Of a DNA stretch of 11,156 nt, positions 1-6,129 are shown one piece after another. Every line of letters starts with the position of its first letter. The first letter of the stretch is position 1. The notes below the pieces were generated by a model, which saw nothing but the letters and a program-made list of their open reading frames with translations, had not been told where the DNA came from and ran no database searches. Source of the stretch: Prevotellaceae bacterium (lineage in GTDB: Bacteria > Bacteroidota > Bacteroidia > Bacteroidales > UBA932); NCBI GenBank assembly GCA_031264875.1, contig JAISDK010000150.1:1-11156 (forward strand), given 5' to 3'. The translations under genes and the position numbers were made by a program.

Positions 1-39
1 TTACTATCTTTATATCGTCTCGTAATACATTTAATGCCG

Positions 40-71
40 CAAAGATAAGCATTTTAGTAATACTATCCTAA
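40..71 (-). promoter_or_regulatory. Bacteroidetes-type promoter pointing left, for a gene outside the window
   Basis: On the minus strand the sequence TATCTTTG (47 to 40) is an exact match to the Bacteroidetes -7 consensus TAnnTTTG. A weak -33 element TTAG (71 to 68, consensus TTTG or TTG) is 20 bases upstream, the right spacing. Transcription would start near position 33 and run off the left edge. The T-rich, gene-free stretch around it fits. No ORF that it could serve lies inside the window. Confidence 0.55.
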
Positions 72-212
72 TTTTTCCTCAATATTGTTTAACTGTTTTT
101 TTTGCATGTATATAACTATATGATACTATGTTATGAGTTCTCGGACAGACACTAAATATCGGAATTGTTTCTTTCGATGACGATACCGCCCGGATTACGA
201 ACCGGTCATCTT

Positions 213-236
213 GTGCAACTCCTAACGGAGTTGCAC
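213..236. repeat. Perfect 10-bp palindrome, dispersed-repeat type
   Basis: GTGCAACTCC and GGAGTTGCAC form a perfect 10-bp stem with the 4-base loop TAAC. There is no T-run on either side, so it is not a normal terminator. Palindromes of this 'CTCCTAACGGAG' kind are, as I recall, scattered between genes in Bacteroidales genomes; only one copy is visible here. Confidence 0.6.
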
Positions 237-271
237 TGTGTCTATTGCCTTGTTGTTTCTATTGATATTCA

Positions 272-284
272 TCCCCTGCGGGGA
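272..284. repeat. Short GC palindrome in the same intergenic block
   Basis: TCCCC, loop TGC, GGGGA: a 5-bp stem with a 3-base loop. It has the same layout (pyrimidine-rich arm, tiny loop, purine-rich arm) as the stems at 213-236 and 417-429. Together they look like pieces of a degenerate repeat. No terminator T-run is present. Confidence 0.4.
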
Positions 285-416
285 ATTGAAATGCGAAATT
301 TTATCGTACATCCATGCTATTGTTACTTTTGACAGGGATGGAACAACGTTTCCGGGAGACTCATTTTCACCTAATTTCAATAACAAAACAACCTTTCATA
401 TAATAGTGATAATTTC

Positions 417-429
417 AATCCTTCGGATT
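417..429. repeat. Third short palindrome in the intergenic block
   Basis: AATCC, loop TTC, GGATT: a 5-bp stem with a 3-base loop, of the same design as the stem at 272-284. The stem alone could be chance; its value is in the series of three within about 220 bases. Confidence 0.3.
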
Positions 430-458
430 TTGACGTCGTTTGCAAAATCATTTTAATC

Positions 459-491
459 AAAAAAATCACAGTTCAGACGAATGGCGACTGT
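459..491 (-). terminator. Weak candidate terminator after the DUF1573 gene
   Basis: ACAGT at 468-472 can pair with ACTGT at 487-491, and the pairing may extend by one pair past a bulge. On the minus strand it is followed by seven U (459-465) about three bases after the stem. The stem is short and the loop is 14 bases, so this is only a candidate for the end of the peptide operon. Confidence 0.35.
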
Positions 492-522
492 TTAAGCATT
501 ATTTCATTATGATCAAAAGAAA

Positions 523-540
523 ACTCTTAGTTCTTAACTC
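523..540. repeat. Heptamer tandem repeat at the DUF1573 stop codon
   Basis: Units of seven bases, actctta (523-529), gttctta (530-536) and a partial actc (537-540), run into the stop codon of the DUF1573 gene (539-541). The same two units occur after susD at 6101-6125. Confidence 0.6.
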
Positions 541-1393
541 AAAAAGCTGTTCCATTAATTTTGAGTAAAATTTGTCCTTCCTGCGTATTACACTGCACTG
601 TAATTGTTTTGTTGAAATATCCTTTTTCTTCGGGTGTGATTCGTACTTTTATTTCGCTTGTTTTTCCTGTTTTTATCGGCTGTTTTTCCCATTCGGGGAT
701 GATACAGCCGCAGGATGCATTTACCATTTGTATAATTAAAGGCTGGGCGCCTGTATTTTTCAATCTGAATACCGCTTCTGAAGTTTTGCCCGTCTGCAAA
801 TTCTTCATCTTTAATTCGGTTTGTTCAAATTCCACAGCAGTTACGGGCAATTCGTCCCGCGCTTTTCCAGTGATAATTTTTCGGTATAATTCCCATACCT
901 TATAATTCGTTGCAGGATTTCCTATTGCGAGTATTTTATTGTTTCTATCTAACAGGAAACATTGAAATGCGGGATTTGCGGGGAAACGGTTCAAGCTGTT
1001 GAGTTCATCATTGCTGTCAATGTAGACAGGATAGGCAAAACGTTCCTTATTAAGCAAAAACAGGAGTTCTTCTTCCGTTTTTGGATAAAAATAGAATTTG
1101 AAATCCACTTTGGAACTCAATTCTTTTATATACATCTTCCATATATGCAAATGCAGTTTACAATGCGTACATCCTGTCGAATCCACATAAAACAATATTT
1201 TGTACTCCTTAATATCTTCATCTATTGCAGATTTAACAGTATCGTCCCTTAAAGGATGCAGGCATTTGACATGTTCGGGAATTACAATGGTTTTTCCTGT
1301 CCAGTCTTTAACAAGACGCTCTATTTCGGAATTTACTTTGCTTTTACAGGCAAGTATAGTAAGACAAAGCATGAACAGCGATATATACTTCAT
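539..1393 (-). CDS. Lipoprotein with thioredoxin-like CxxC domain fused to DUF1573
   Basis: The 284-residue product has a signal peptide with lipobox TILAC (Cys16). Residues about 30-180 form a thioredoxin-like domain. A strand (YKILFYVDSTG) runs into the motif CTHC (75-78) and a helix, and later there is AYPVYID and a strand CFLLDRNNKILAIGNP, which resembles TlpA/peroxiredoxin-type folds. Residues about 185-284 are a DUF1573 beta-sandwich with the family motif ASCGC (226-230), PEW and a closing GQILLKINGT. The CxxC pair suggests a thiol-disulfide or reductase role at the envelope, but no partner such as DsbD is visible. It is the last gene of the peptide module, 11 bases after the propeller gene. 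The core peptides upstream have four conserved cysteines, so they are plausible substrates (inference). A heptamer repeat overlaps its stop codon. Confidence 0.88.
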   Translation of the reverse strand: MKYISLFMLCLTILACKSKVNSEIERLVKDWTGKTIVIPEHVKCLHPLRDDTVKSAIDEDIKEYKILFYVDSTGCTHCKLHLHIWKMYIKELSSKVDFKFYFYPKTEEELLFLLNKERFAYPVYIDSNDELNSLNRFPANPAFQCFLLDRNNKILAIGNPATNYKVWELYRKIITGKARDELPVTAVEFEQTELKMKNLQTGKTSEAVFRLKNTGAQPLIIQMVNASCGCIIPEWEKQPIKTGKTSEIKVRITPEEKGYFNKTITVQCNTQEGQILLKINGTAF

Positions 1394-1404
1394 AAGATTG
1401 ATTT

Positions 1405-2466
1405 CTAAGGATACAGATAACTTACATCATATCGAAACACTTTTGCTTCGTCTTTTTCGTCCGACAGCAAATATAAACATCTATTCACAGGGTCTAAAGC
1501 TATAGAATTAATGTTTGCCATTTTTTTATCTAAAATCAACTCTTTTTGAAAATTCCCATTCCAGTCGAAAACATCAATCGTACTGCTTTTTTCATCTTTA
1601 CTGTTGAGCGCTCCGTAGATAAAACTGTCATCAACGCAAATCCACAAGTAATACGAAGCAAATTTGCGGGATTTTTTAGTTAGAATATTGAAATCGGGAG
1701 TGTCCGCTACCCGATATCCGGTAAGTTTACCTGTCCCGACGTCCATGATATTGATTTGCCGGAGATATCTCATGCCCATTGCCAGGCTGCTCCTGTCGGG
1801 TTTGATTCTGTCCTGACTGTACAGGCACATTTGAGGATTTAGTTTTTCGCTGTATCTGAATCCATTATAAAACTCGTACTTTGCCAGTTCCTCATTTGTT
1901 TTATAGTTGAAAATATGATACAGTGGAGGCGACAAATTCCTGTTACGATATAAATCTTCTCCCTGAGAAAATGCCAGCAGCAGACTGTCGTTCAGTATGA
2001 ATACCCGTCCGAAGGGATATTCGCGCTCATTTTCCAGGACTGACAGGTCAATGTGTTTCTGGATAGAATTGTCCGACAGATCGACCAGCGAACATTCAAC
2101 TTTTTCATAATCATAGAGCCACAGGCATATACTGCTGTCGACGCTATACTGTTCGGAGTATGAGGCTGCAACAAACTCATCCTCTCCCATTCCTTTTCGA
2201 GCCACAGAAGCTATCTGTTTGCCGGTTTTGATGTTGTACGTACAAAACCGGTATGCGGACAGCGTATCTGCCGATATAAGCATTAAGGAATCATACACAC
2301 AGATACCGTCTCTAAACAGCTTTCCTTCAAGTTTCAGCTCCGTCCCGTATAAGTTATCGGAAGTAGCAGGCTGCTCTACAATAACAATCTCTCCATTAAA
2401 TATCTGAACTTCTCCTCCACAGGAGAATATTAACAATATGGATATTAGAATTACAATTTTTTTCAT
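1405..2466 (-). CDS. Six-bladed beta-propeller lipoprotein (BF2222/TolB-like type)
   Basis: With the ATG at 2466 the product has 353 residues, a signal peptide and a lipobox LIFSC (Cys16), so it is a predicted lipoprotein. The rest is all-beta in character with repeating blade-like units. Examples are SYDxx-type strands such as CTYNIKTGKQIASVARKGMG and a late blade INSIALDPVNRCLYLLSD followed by KVFRYDVSYLYP. The segment RKGMGEDEF corresponds to the RGxGPGEF-like signature of Bacteroidetes six-bladed propellers. Such proteins are often found near NVEALA peptide genes, which fits this position; the job of the pair is unknown. Alternative starts are ATG at 2472 and TTG at 2478. I prefer 2466 because it gives the canonical MKK signal start, with GGA about 7 bases upstream. 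The DUF1573 gene follows after 11 bases, suggesting co-transcription. The hairpin at 2482-2539 ends only 15 bases before the start. Confidence 0.82.
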   Translation of the reverse strand: MKKIVILISILLIFSCGGEVQIFNGEIVIVEQPATSDNLYGTELKLEGKLFRDGICVYDSLMLISADTLSAYRFCTYNIKTGKQIASVARKGMGEDEFVAASYSEQYSVDSSICLWLYDYEKVECSLVDLSDNSIQKHIDLSVLENEREYPFGRVFILNDSLLLAFSQGEDLYRNRNLSPPLYHIFNYKTNEELAKYEFYNGFRYSEKLNPQMCLYSQDRIKPDRSSLAMGMRYLRQINIMDVGTGKLTGYRVADTPDFNILTKKSRKFASYYLWICVDDSFIYGALNSKDEKSSTIDVFDWNGNFQKELILDKKMANINSIALDPVNRCLYLLSDEKDEAKVFRYDVSYLYP

Positions 2467-2476
2467 GATCATTTCC

Positions 2477-2539
2477 AAAAAATTTCTATTGGCATTTACA
2501 TTTAACAGATATCTCCGTTAAAAAAATGCCAATAGAAAT
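2477..2539 (-). promoter_or_regulatory. 16-bp perfect hairpin with U-run before the propeller gene (attenuator or processing element)
   Basis: Positions 2482-2497 and 2524-2539 are perfect reverse complements (16 bp, centred on TTGGCA/TGCCAA). In the 26-base loop a second stem (2501-2506 with 2517-2522) extends the structure. In the minus-strand transcript the stem is followed by six U (2482 to 2477). The stop of the second peptide gene is 23 bases before it, and the propeller ATG is 15 bases after it. It may be a leaky terminator, a 3' stabilizer of the peptide mRNA, or a fold that affects the propeller start. The structure is certain; the role is inferred. Confidence 0.7.
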
Positions 2540-2562
2540 AAATCAATCGGCTAATTCTTGAA

Positions 2563-2856
2563 TTAACCAACATAGCATAGATCCGAATACGATGCAGAAG
2601 TTGATTCGATTTTTGTACCGCACGGATAAAGCACATAATGAGGATTAGTGGACGAATTACATTGATAATAATATACTCCTGTACCACTTAATGGCGTTAC
2701 AAACAAATAGCATGTTTTCAAAACTACTGCATTTGTCAGCGCCTCCACGTTTTCCGTCTGTAATGACATTGAAGTATTTATTTTTGATAAAGTTATACTT
2801 ACAATGGCAAAACAAATACTTACAAACAAACTGATAAAAAATAATATTCTTTTCAT
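2563..2856 (-). CDS. NVEALA-family secreted peptide 2 (four-Cys core)
   Basis: This is a 97-residue precursor and a tandem paralogue of the gene starting at 3239. Over the first 41 residues 28 are identical, including MKRIL, SLF, ICFA and the unbroken run SMSLQTENVEALT. The core is shorter, with cysteines at 49, 66, 79 and 94. The Cys1-Cys2 spacing is 16 residues in both peptides, while the later spacings are shorter than in the paralogue (12 and 14 against 15 and 19). SGTG, YY-x-Cys and YPC are kept. The untranslated leader is also duplicated: 15 of the 16 bases before the ATG (2857-2872 against 3240-3255) are the same. It starts 38 bases after its paralogue and is followed after 23 bases by a large hairpin. 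The products are probably co-expressed, exported peptides of unknown function. Confidence 0.85.
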   Translation of the reverse strand: MKRILFFISLFVSICFAIVSITLSKINTSMSLQTENVEALTNAVVLKTCYLFVTPLSGTGVYYYQCNSSTNPHYVLYPCGTKIESTSASYSDLCYVG

Positions 2857-2894
2857 ATTTTTGAATTTTATTTAATTATTTAATATTACATTTT

Positions 2895-3239
2895 TTACTG
2901 CATAGGAGGAGGCGCGGGAATAGAATAGCACCATCTCGCGTCCGAAACAGAACTTAGTGATGATTCTATCATATTACCTCCCCAACTACACGGATAAATC
3001 ACATCCTCGCCATTTATAACAGTAGTGCCTACTCTACATTTATAATAATGTATTCCCGTACCACTTACACTCGAAACGTTCATATAACACCGGTCCAAAG
3101 TTATTGGACCGGTAAGTGTCAGCGCCTCTACATTTTCCGTTTGAAGCGACATGGATGCGTTTCGTTCTTCTACAGTCAGATTAACGAGCGCAAAACAAAT
3201 TACAGTAAATAAACTGCTTAAAATCAATATTCTTTTCAT
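2895..3239 (-). CDS. NVEALA-family secreted peptide 1 (four-Cys core)
   Basis: This is a 114-residue precursor. The leader has Lys-Arg at 2-3, a hydrophobic stretch (about 4-20) and a linker ending in the family motif NVEAL (36-40), here followed by Thr instead of the usual Ala. The core after the motif has cysteines at 51, 68, 84 and 104 and ends in the Pro-rich tail SIPAPPPMQ. Its neighbour downstream shares the leader, all four core cysteines, and the pattern Cys-Tyr, SGTG, YY-x-Cys, YPC. I chose the ATG at 3239, although the frame is open to 3302, because the paralogue begins with the same MKRIL and the longer version would read through the terminator stem. The family belongs to Bacteroidetes and its function is not established. 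Export with disulfide formation is inference. No clear promoter is visible in the 32 bases after the terminator. Confidence 0.85.
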   Translation of the reverse strand: MKRILILSSLFTVICFALVNLTVEERNASMSLQTENVEALTLTGPITLDRCYMNVSSVSGTGIHYYKCRVGTTVINGEDVIYPCSWGGNMIESSLSSVSDARWCYSIPAPPPMQ

Positions 3240-3270
3240 ATTTTTTAATTTTATTAAAATGATTAAATAA

Positions 3271-3340
3271 TAAAAAAAGAGCCGTGCAAAAAGTCTTGAC
3301 AACTTTTTTTAAGTATTACTTTTCTTTTCGCACGGTCTCT
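3271..3340 (-). terminator. Strong intrinsic terminator closing the SusCD operon
   Basis: An inverted repeat pairs 3278-3291 with 3325-3340: AGAG, then CCGTGC, then AAAA, against TTTT, GCACGG and CTCT. There are two single-base bulges (3336 and 3329) and a G-C core. Inside the loop is a second small AT-rich hairpin (3288-3294 with 3301-3307). On the minus strand the stem is followed at once by seven U (3272-3278). The plus strand has no T-run after the other arm, so it works leftward only. It lies about 45 bases after the DUF4998 stop codon and only 32 bases before the first NVEALA start. Confidence 0.85.
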
Positions 3341-3385
3341 TAACATAATCCAATTTACGTTTTTAAATTCTACAATTAAGCCTTT

Positions 3386-4768
3386 TTACTCTTTGACGAG
3401 TTTTAGTCGGAAAACATAACTGCCATCCCAATAGACATCTATGGTAAAAGTTTTGCTTGCTAAATCCCAACCTATTACATCAACTGTATTCCAGCCATAA
3501 GGCCAGGGGTCAGGTAGAGCAGCAAGAAGGACGTCATCAAGCGAAAAATCACCCCAGCATCTATATGCACTGCCATATCCACGTCCATATTCATAGAATC
3601 CGCCGAACAAATCTGAAACTCTGTATGCTGCCTCTTCTACCGCCTCAAGAGTAACCTTCGTACCACCCGCATATTCACTTTGCGGTATGTCTGCCGTAAG
3701 TTCTCCTGTAGCTTCATAATAACGATAGCTAAGCGGATCCACTTTATATGTTCCTAAGGGAATAGTTAAAAATGGATATTTCGATGTTTTCCAGTCTTTA
3801 TACAAAGTATCAACCGCTCCGGGCGGCACATATCCGAACCGTGTTTTGTACAATGCTTCCGGTTGTGCATCAGGACATTCAATTTCAGTGGTGCTGTTAT
3901 CAATTATCAGCGTGTTGAATGTCCCCGAAGTAGTCTCGTACATCAATTCGCTAATAACAAGATGGTCGGGGATATCGCCGATCCATGTAACCGTAGCATC
4001 AGTCCCTTCTCTGTAAGTATTTTTAATCTTACGATTGTCGCGTGCATTCAAATATTGCTCGATAGTCGGCAACTGATAGTCTATTGACGATTCGATATAT
4101 GCAGTGTCCAGAATAGCTATGTTATTCTGTTTCGGCACTACTTTCAGCCTCAAATTCACTTTGCCTGCCGAACCTGCGGCAAGATTCAAGATAAGGAGGC
4201 TTTTATTATCTGTCGATTTGCCGGTTTGCAGTTTTCCCTGAGCATCAGTATAGGAATAATCCATCTCATAAAAATCCAAGAAACTCGAAGTCAAACCATT
4301 GTTCCAGTTGAATTGCACCGATGCAGGAGCCAGAAGCTTTTGGGGCATAGGCACAACAAGGGCGGCTATATCATCATCCGTAAACGGAATTGCGGCAACT
4401 TCAACCGGGAGTGATTTATTGCCGAATTCGTCAACGTTATACACTGTTATCCGGTACAGCCTTGGTTCGGTAAGTCCGGTGATATTTAACCACGATAGAA
4501 CGCCTTCGCAGGGATAGCTTTTACCATCGTATTCGACAATGGTCTGTACCGCCTTACCAATGTTAAGCTTATCTGCCGGAATACGTCCCGCATCCATAAG
4601 GTCGATTTCCAGACGGTTTATACCGACAAGAGCTTCGGCTTTGTCAAATTTTCCTACATATACTTTCTCTTCCGAAGCATGTTCCTTGATGTTATCGAAA
4701 ATATCTCCTGAACATGAGAGGAATGTAAGGGAAAAAGCTATGTAAACAATACAAAATATTCTTTTCAT
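3386..4768 (-). CDS. DUF4998 lipoprotein with unassigned aromatic-rich C-terminal module
   Basis: The 460-residue product is a predicted lipoprotein (lipobox TFLSC, Cys19). Residues about 20-230 match the DUF4998 pattern: DIFDNIKEHASEEKVYVGK just after the lipid Cys, then a beta-sandwich with YRITVYNVDEFGNKSLPVEV. A second sandwich (about 232-325, beginning LPTIEQYLNARDNRKIKN) resembles the usual second half of such proteins. Residues about 340-460 form a further domain that I cannot name. It is rich in Tyr, Trp and Gly (DLFGGFYEYGRGYGSAYRCW, 386-405), as glycan-binding surfaces often are. The gene is 12 bases after the DUF5000 gene and is the last of the SusCD operon, because a strong terminator follows at 3271-3340. 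An accessory surface-binding role is inference. Confidence 0.82.
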   Translation of the reverse strand: MKRIFCIVYIAFSLTFLSCSGDIFDNIKEHASEEKVYVGKFDKAEALVGINRLEIDLMDAGRIPADKLNIGKAVQTIVEYDGKSYPCEGVLSWLNITGLTEPRLYRITVYNVDEFGNKSLPVEVAAIPFTDDDIAALVVPMPQKLLAPASVQFNWNNGLTSSFLDFYEMDYSYTDAQGKLQTGKSTDNKSLLILNLAAGSAGKVNLRLKVVPKQNNIAILDTAYIESSIDYQLPTIEQYLNARDNRKIKNTYREGTDATVTWIGDIPDHLVISELMYETTSGTFNTLIIDNSTTEIECPDAQPEALYKTRFGYVPPGAVDTLYKDWKTSKYPFLTIPLGTYKVDPLSYRYYEATGELTADIPQSEYAGGTKVTLEAVEEAAYRVSDLFGGFYEYGRGYGSAYRCWGDFSLDDVLLAALPDPWPYGWNTVDVIGWDLASKTFTIDVYWDGSYVFRLKLVKE

Positions 4769-4780
4769 CTTTTTACATTT

Positions 4781-6058
4781 TTATTTGGGTTTAGAAAATA
4801 ATCTTAATTCGGACAGGCATGGAGGAGGACCTGAAGTGTAGTTGCTGCCGAAACTGTTTCGACATTCGAACCTGAACCAGCGCGCCGGTTTTGTAAATTT
4901 TGGATCGTAGGGATACAAGTAATGCATGTGTCCCACCTTACCGAGCCGATACCATTGCAAATCGGACAGATTTCCTTCGGGAAGCAGGTTTTTATATATG
5001 CCCAACTCTTCCCATTCTTCTATATCCTCGTTCCAGATATATGCGGCAAATATACCGACATCTTTTTCCGTGAAATAATCGCCACGTTTTCCGATTTCTG
5101 CGTCATGGCGCGGATGAATGACGACACGGCTCAGCTCGTAGTAGTCGCCAAGGTCTATCAGGAAATTCCAGTATGGAGTAGTGTAGCCGGCAGGATTACT
5201 GCAGAAAGTGTAATTATACGTATTGGGCGCATCGTCGATGATTCCATCAATAAAAAATTCGGTTCTGCCATCCGCTTCATCTCCCCAAGCCTGTACAACT
5301 CCACCTCCGAATGGAGGTTCCTCAAAGGGTACGGGATAAGTCCAGAGATTTTTACCGTTTTCGTTGAAATGATCGATTTCTTCGTCGTAAAGTAATGTAA
5401 ACGAACCTTTGTCGATTGCCTCCGTGCGATTGTTATAGTTATCGCCCGCGCTTACTTTCACTTTCACCTGTTCGTTTGAGCTCAGTACCAGATCGCCTAC
5501 TATTGCGAATCCCAGAGTATCTCTCGAGGAGAATATGGTAAGCAATTCGCGTTTCACGCCTTCCTGCATAAACTCGTATTCTGCAAAGATATTGACCGTC
5601 TCTTCCATTTCATTTTTCCAGTTGATTACAAATCCGTTGAATCCGGGAAGCACATTAAATGTCTTCGCTATTTTCGAAATAGCCGATTCGAGCGGAGTAC
5701 CTCTTACTTCCTGGGATTGCGATTTGTTACCGGCTTTATCAAGGGCATATATCTCTACAGTATATTCTTTCAATTCGAACAAACCCTTTACATCAATGGA
5801 ATCCGTATAGAATGAAACGGCAAATACATTGTCGCCGCATTTCGCTTCTATACTCATCAGATCTTCGTCTCTCGGAATAGTATAATGTATCCGAATACCT
5901 CCATTTAAGGCTTTTACCCTTAAATTAGTGGGTGGAGCCGGAGGAACATTGTCTTCCGAACTCATCTTGAAACGCTCGCTTTCTTCGCAGGCGTTGAAAA
6001 GCGTTACAATCAAAGCGCAAAAGCACAAATACTTTAAATATGTTTTAATTTTATTCAT
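4781..6058 (-). CDS. DUF4959/DUF5126/DUF5000 surface lipoprotein of the SusCD operon
   Basis: The 425-residue product is a predicted lipoprotein (lipobox NAC, Cys24). From residue 38 it has a Pro-rich linker and a fibronectin-III-like domain (PPAPPTNLRVKALNGG, to about 122) matching the DUF4959 type. A second beta-sandwich (about 125-225, FNVLPGFNGFVINWKN) fits DUF5126. A C-terminal discoidin-like module (about 255-422) fits DUF5000: it starts around VQAWGDEADGRTEFFIDG and closes with RWFRFECRN and LSELRLF, as in F5/8 type C domains. This architecture is known from Bacteroidetes polysaccharide loci, where it follows susD. I infer a role as an accessory glycan-binding or scaffold protein like SusE/F. 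It lies 71 bases after susD and 12 bases before the DUF4998 gene. The domain names come from recalled family patterns, not a search. Confidence 0.85.
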   Translation of the reverse strand: MNKIKTYLKYLCFCALIVTLFNACEESERFKMSSEDNVPPAPPTNLRVKALNGGIRIHYTIPRDEDLMSIEAKCGDNVFAVSFYTDSIDVKGLFELKEYTVEIYALDKAGNKSQSQEVRGTPLESAISKIAKTFNVLPGFNGFVINWKNEMEETVNIFAEYEFMQEGVKRELLTIFSSRDTLGFAIVGDLVLSSNEQVKVKVSAGDNYNNRTEAIDKGSFTLLYDEEIDHFNENGKNLWTYPVPFEEPPFGGGVVQAWGDEADGRTEFFIDGIIDDAPNTYNYTFCSNPAGYTTPYWNFLIDLGDYYELSRVVIHPRHDAEIGKRGDYFTEKDVGIFAAYIWNEDIEEWEELGIYKNLLPEGNLSDLQWYRLGKVGHMHYLYPYDPKFTKPARWFRFECRNSFGSNYTSGPPPCLSELRLFSKPK

Positions 6059-6100
6059 CTTGTTAATCTTTTAATCAATAACTTAAATAACTCTAAAATA

Positions 6101-6125
6101 ACTCTTAACTCTTAGTTCTTAGTTT
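6101..6125. repeat. Heptamer tandem repeat just after susD
   Basis: Units actctta (6101-6107), actctta (6108-6114), gttctta (6115-6121) and a partial gttt (6122-6125) lie five bases beyond the susD stop codon, in the 71-base gap before the DUF5000 gene. A degenerate extra unit (aactcta) lies near 6089-6095. The gap holds no terminator, so the repeat is probably transcribed. Confidence 0.6.
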
Positions 6126-6129
6126 AAGC

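Larger units (their letters stand above)
1..538. other. Intergenic block without a supported gene
   Basis: No convincing coding sequence is seen on either strand. The block holds a left-pointing promoter (40-71), three short palindromes (213-236, 272-284, 417-429), a candidate terminator (459-491) and the heptamer repeat at its right end. The only plus-strand frame of note (238-456) starts right at a palindrome, ends in low-complexity A/T sequence and has no family features. Confidence 0.7.

Noticed and set aside
238..456. Plus-strand 72-residue frame with a hydrophobic start
   Set aside because: It begins directly at a palindrome, spans two more palindromes, lacks a ribosome site and has no recognisable family features; best read as repeat-containing non-coding DNA.
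2467..2478. TTG (2478) or ATG (2472) starts for the propeller gene
   Set aside because: Both are possible but add residues before a canonical MKK signal peptide; the difference is four residues at most and does not alter the call.
2797..2856. Lipobox in the NVEALA leaders (ICFA, Cys15)
   Set aside because: The residue before the Cys is Ile in both peptides, where signal peptidase II needs Gly, Ala or Ser; the Cys lies within the hydrophobic stretch.
3240..3302. Longer start for the first NVEALA gene (adds 21 residues)
   Set aside because: The extension would be translated from the terminator stem and U-tract, and the paralogue starts exactly at the shared MKRIL; the ATG at 3239 is far more likely.
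4922..5395. Plus-strand 157-residue open frame
   Set aside because: Antisense to the DUF5000-type gene, with no motif and no promoter or ribosome site.
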